DNA from: Geodermatophilus obscurus
GTDB lineage: Bacteria; Actinomycetota; Actinomycetes; Mycobacteriales; Geodermatophilaceae
DNA length: 64,000 nucleotides
Direction: 5' to 3'
NCBI RefSeq assembly: GCF_900143215.1
Contig: NZ_FRDM01000018.1
Coordinates: 1-64,000 of the forward strand
A model generated the notes under the pieces. It had not been told where the DNA came from. It did not search any database and was given only the letters and a program-made list of their open reading frames with translations. Below are positions 61,470-64,000 of this stretch, in pieces. Made by a program: the position numbers and the translations under genes. The stretch's first letter is position 1, and every line of letters begins with the position of its first letter.

Positions 61470-62843
61470 GTGCCGTCCACCTCCACCGCCCGCCTCTTCG
61501 GCCGGGGCTCCTGGGCGGAGACCCGCCGGATCGCCGACATCCTCCGCAAGGAGACCGTCGGCGGAGCGCTGCTGCTCGTCGCCGCGGCGGTCGCGCTGGT
61601 CTGGGCGAACTCCCCGTGGGGCGGGGTCTACGAGGCGCTGCGCGACACCCGCGTCGGCCCGGCGTCCCTGCACCTGGACCTGTCGCTGGGCACCTGGGCG
61701 GCCGACGGGCTGCTCGCGATCTTCTTCTTCGTCGCCGGCCTGGAGCTCAAGCGGGAGTTCGTCGCCGGTGACCTGCGCGAGCCGCGCCGCGCGGCGCTGC
61801 CGGTCGCCGCGGCGGTCGGGGGCATGGCGGTGCCCGCCCTGTTCTTCGTGCTGTTCAACCTCGGCCGGGACGACGACGCGCTGCGCGGCTGGGCCATCCC
61901 GTCCGCCACCGACATCGCCTTCGCCCTCGCCGTCCTGGCGGTCATCAGCACCCACCTCCCGGCGGCGCTGCGCACTTTCCTGCTGACCCTCGCGGTCGTC
62001 GACGACCTGCTGGCGATCGCGGTGATCGCCGTCTTCTACACCGACGACTTCTCCGCCGGGTCCCTGCTGCTGTCGCTGGTCCCGCTGGCCGTCTTCGGCC
62101 TGCTCGTGCAGCGGCGCGTCCGCTCGTGGTGGCTGCTGCTGCCGCTGGCGGCCCTGACCTGGGTGCTCGTGCACGAGTCGGGGGTGCACGCGACGGTCGC
62201 CGGCGTGCTGCTGGCGTTCACCGTGCCCGTCGCGCGCAGCCAGGCCGCGGGCGGCCCGGGCGCCGGCCCGGGCCTCGCCGAGCACTTCGAGCACCGGTTC
62301 CGGCCGATCTCGGCCGGCGTCGCCGTGCCGGTGTTCGCCTTCTTCTCCGCCGGTGTCGCGGTGGGCGGGCTCTCCGGGCTGACCGAGTCGGTCACCGACA
62401 GCGTCGCCGTCGGCATCGCCGTCGGACTGGTGCTGGGCAAGGCGATCGGCATCACCGGCGCCACGTGGTTGGTCTCCCGCTTCACCCGCGCCCAGCTCGA
62501 CGAGCACCTCGGCTGGCCCGACGTCCTCGGCCTGTCCCTGCTCGGCGGAATCGGCTTCACCGTCTCCCTGCTGATCACCGAGCTCGCCTTCGGCCTGGGC
62601 ACGGAGACCTACGACCACGCCAAGGTCGGCATCCTCACCGGCACCCTGCTGGCCGCGCTGCTGGCCACGGTCGTCCTGCGGCTGCGCAACCGCCGCTACA
62701 AGCGCATCTACGAGGACGAGCGGGCCGACTTCGACCGCGACGGGATCCCGGACGTGTACCAGCGGGAGACGGTCGACGACCGCGCCGACCACCGCCTGGA
62801 CCGGGACGGCACACCGCCTCCCGGCCGTTCCACCGACGGCTGA
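61470..62843 (+). CDS. nhaA: NhaA, Na+/H+ antiporter, with acidic C-terminal tail
   Basis: 457 residues, 12 helices. Ion-binding [29 protein letters not shown] and the [16 protein letters not shown] segment. The cytoplasmic tail holds [14 protein letters not shown], similar to a calcium-binding loop. GTG has GGAG six bases upstream; a TAGGGT (61396-61401) is the likely -10. Confidence 0.92.
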   Translation: MPSTSTARLFGRGSWAETRRIADILRKETVGGALLLVAAAVALVWANSPWGGVYEALRDTRVGPASLHLDLSLGTWAADGLLAIFFFVAGLELKREFVAGDLREPRRAALPVAAAVGGMAVPALFFVLFNLGRDDDALRGWAIPSATDIAFALAVLAVISTHLPAALRTFLLTLAVVDDLLAIAVIAVFYTDDFSAGSLLLSLVPLAVFGLLVQRRVRSWWLLLPLAALTWVLVHESGVHATVAGVLLAFTVPVARSQAAGGPGAGPGLAEHFEHRFRPISAGVAVPVFAFFSAGVAVGGLSGLTESVTDSVAVGIAVGLVLGKAIGITGATWLVSRFTRAQLDEHLGWPDVLGLSLLGGIGFTVSLLITELAFGLGTETYDHAKVGILTGTLLAALLATVVLRLRNRRYKRIYEDERADFDRDGIPDVYQRETVDDRADHRLDRDGTPPPGRSTDG

Positions 62844-63136
62844 AAATCCGCGTTGCCGACCCCCGTGGAGGCGACGTACCGTCGACGTACACGAGAGAGG
62901 AGGTGGTCCGTAACTTGCATGCTTATCGGACTCGTGAGGTGGCTGTCCGCTAGCCGCCGTCCAGATGGGCCGCCCGTTCAGACGACAGTCTGAGCGACGG
63001 CAGATCGCCCGTCCGTCGTACGGCGGCGAGCGAGAACCGGACAGTCACCCGACCCCCGGGCCGCCGGCATTTGTCCAGCCGGCCCGCGTGCTGCTCCCCT
63101 CTTCGGAGGGCCGGGCGCCGCGGAGCAGCCCGGGGG
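62844..63136 (+). promoter_or_regulatory. Structured leader with strong Shine-Dalgarno, short peptide and hairpins
   Basis: Promoter: -35 TTGCCG (62853-62858), 18-base spacer, -10 TACCGT (62877-62882). AGGAGGTGG at 62898-62906 is a near-perfect ribosome binding site. Candidate peptides: GTG 62903 giving VVRNLHAYRTREVAVR (stop TAG 62951-62953), TTG 62915 (last 12 residues of it), or ATG 62919 (24 codons, stop 62991). Hairpins follow: TCAGAC/GTCTGA (62978-62993), GCTGCTCC/GGAGCAGC (63090-63129) and CCCTC-UUCG-GAGGG (63097-63110). It looks like an attenuation leader; the sensed signal is unknown. Confidence 0.5.
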
Positions 63137-63871
63137 TTGTCCGTTCTCCCGGGGAGGTCCCCGCTGTCGACCGGCCATCCTGTCGGGACAGACCCCTCCC
63201 CCGGCGCCTGGGTCGCCGCGGCCCTCCGGCACGACCGCTCCGTCGCGTCCCTCGTGCCCCCCGTCTTCGAGGCCTACGCCCGCGTTCTGCACCCCGCCGT
63301 GCGCTACGCCGGGGACGACGACGTCGACGTCCGCTGGGACGAGGTCGCGGCCTACAACGGCACCACCGCGCACCGGCTGATGCAGTGGCCGGCGATCACC
63401 GGCTCGTGGGAGCACGTCTCCGAGGAGGACCAGCCCGACGTCTGGAACGACAGCCCCGCCGAGGGCCACCTCCCCGCACACGTCGCCGCCGCCCTGAGCG
63501 CGCTGCTCGCCGGGTGGACGACCACGCCGCAGGAGTGCTGGTTCGGCTGGTGCGACGACGACGACGCCGCCATCGACCGCCCGCACCTGACGCTGCCCAC
63601 CTGCGACCTGCTGCTGCAGCGCGGTCCGATCACGCTGGCCGCGGCCAACTTCGCCCCCGAGCCACAGGAGCAGAGCGCGGCCGTGTGGTGGCCGGCCGAC
63701 CGCGCCTGGTTCGTGGCCACGGACCCCACCCTGATGAGCACCTACGTCGGCGGGCCGGCCGGCGCGGTCGACGACGTCCTCGGTTCCCTGCTGGAGGCGC
63801 ACCCAGCCGCCCCGGACGACCCGGTCGGCCACGACACCGACCCGGTCAACCCCGCCCCCACCCGCTTCTAG
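63137..63871 (+). CDS. Uncharacterised protein, cytoplasmic
   Basis: About 244 residues. SVASLVPPVFEAYARVLHPA, YAGDDDVDVRWDEVAAYNGT, then ECWFGWCDDDDAAIDRPHLT and AVWWPADRAWFVATDPTLMS. Trp-rich and acidic; no membrane helix. I do not recognise a family. The start is uncertain: TTG 63137, or CTG 63164 after GGGGAGG. The stop overlaps the convergent DUF885 stop (CTAG). Confidence 0.65.
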   Translation: MSVLPGRSPLSTGHPVGTDPSPGAWVAAALRHDRSVASLVPPVFEAYARVLHPAVRYAGDDDVDVRWDEVAAYNGTTAHRLMQWPAITGSWEHVSEEDQPDVWNDSPAEGHLPAHVAAALSALLAGWTTTPQECWFGWCDDDDAAIDRPHLTLPTCDLLLQRGPITLAAANFAPEPQEQSAAVWWPADRAWFVATDPTLMSTYVGGPAGAVDDVLGSLLEAHPAAPDDPVGHDTDPVNPAPTRF

Positions 63872-64000
63872 AGGACGGCGAGCTCCGCGGCGAGGTCGTC
63901 GAGACCGAGGGAGCCCTGCGACAGTGCGGCCATGTGCCACGCCTTGCGGTCGAAGGCCTCGCCCCGCGCCCGCTGCGCCGCCGCCCGGCCCGCCAGCCAG
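63868..64000 (-). CDS. DUF885 protein, C-terminal end only
   Basis: 44 codons up to TAG. GEAFDRKAWHMAALSQGSLG, then LDDLAAELAVL resembles the C-terminus of DUF885 (M32-like metallopeptidase fold) proteins. The rest lies outside the window. Confidence 0.6.
   Translation of the reverse strand, partial: WLAGRAAAQRARGEAFDRKAWHMAALSQGSLGLDDLAAELAVL

Noticed and set aside
59958-62792. Very long minus-strand reading frame antisense to nhaA
   Set aside because: The part beyond 61301 is antisense to nhaA and has low-complexity Gln/Asp/Gly/Arg translation typical of shadow frames at very high GC.

Overview
The window is very GC-rich, densely packed actinobacterial chromosome. GTG starts are common, and many neighbouring genes overlap by the four bases GTGA or ATGA. 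Gene content (mycothiol glycosyltransferase mshA, senX3-regX3, a BldC-like regulator, an HBHA-like protein, actinobacterial HemD, RsiG) and gene order fit Geodermatophilaceae (Blastococcus/Modestobacter/Geodermatophilus type). That placement is inference. From memory, much of the order matches the M. tuberculosis Rv0474-Rv0555 region.

Layout. 1-4.2 kb: menaquinone genes menD (cut by the left edge), menC, menE, menA. 4.3-6.6 kb: small membrane proteins and an Lrp/AsnC regulator. 6.9-13.4 kb: a cytochrome c maturation run (ccsB, resB, ccdA, resA-like thioredoxin) joined to a histidine phosphatase, hemL and a DUF3093-like protein. 13.4-19.1 kb: rex-hemA-hemC-hemD-hemB with a plausible Rex-controlled promoter. 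19.6-30.2 kb: glutaredoxin-like protein, acyl-CoA-ligase-like enzyme, HAD phosphatase, acyltransferase, epimerase, 32-residue ribosomal protein bS22, BldC-like regulator, proC with a proline-dehydrogenase-like partner, a DJ-1/PfpI protein and a Ppx/GppA phosphatase. 30.3-36 kb: an MFS transporter fused to a degenerate thymidylate kinase domain, a methyltransferase, a GlxA-type regulator. 36-45.5 kb: regX3-senX3 / phoU, gpmA, an MFS exporter, YbjN protein, mshA, an SDR, murB. 45.5-56 kb: methyltransferase, EAL protein, macrodomain, PspC, DUF2516, HBHA-like protein and its XRE regulator, asparaginase, RsiG, YgfZ, Fur, GGDEF protein. 56.4-57.6 kb: an FAD monooxygenase in a poorly coding stretch. 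57.7-61.3 kb: murD2-murL plus a D-glutamate cyclase. 61.5 kb to the end: nhaA, a structured leader, an unknown gene and the 3' end of a DUF885 gene.

Three themes cross gene borders. First, at least 12 intergenic loci carry a palindromic element with a conserved core and outer arms that change from copy to copy yet stay complementary. I know of no description of it. Second, at least a dozen genes have a TANNNT -10 box 6-8 bases before the start codon, the mark of leaderless mRNAs; two divergent pairs have overlapping promoters. Third, c-di-GMP functions (EAL, GGDEF, and RsiG with two intact ligand motifs) lie within 10 kb. The best candidate for a little-described system is the murD2-murL-D-glutamate cyclase operon, which would place D-glutamate in peptidoglycan by epimerisation and may destroy free D-glutamate.

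No tRNA, rRNA, CRISPR array, insertion sequence or phage gene was recognised.
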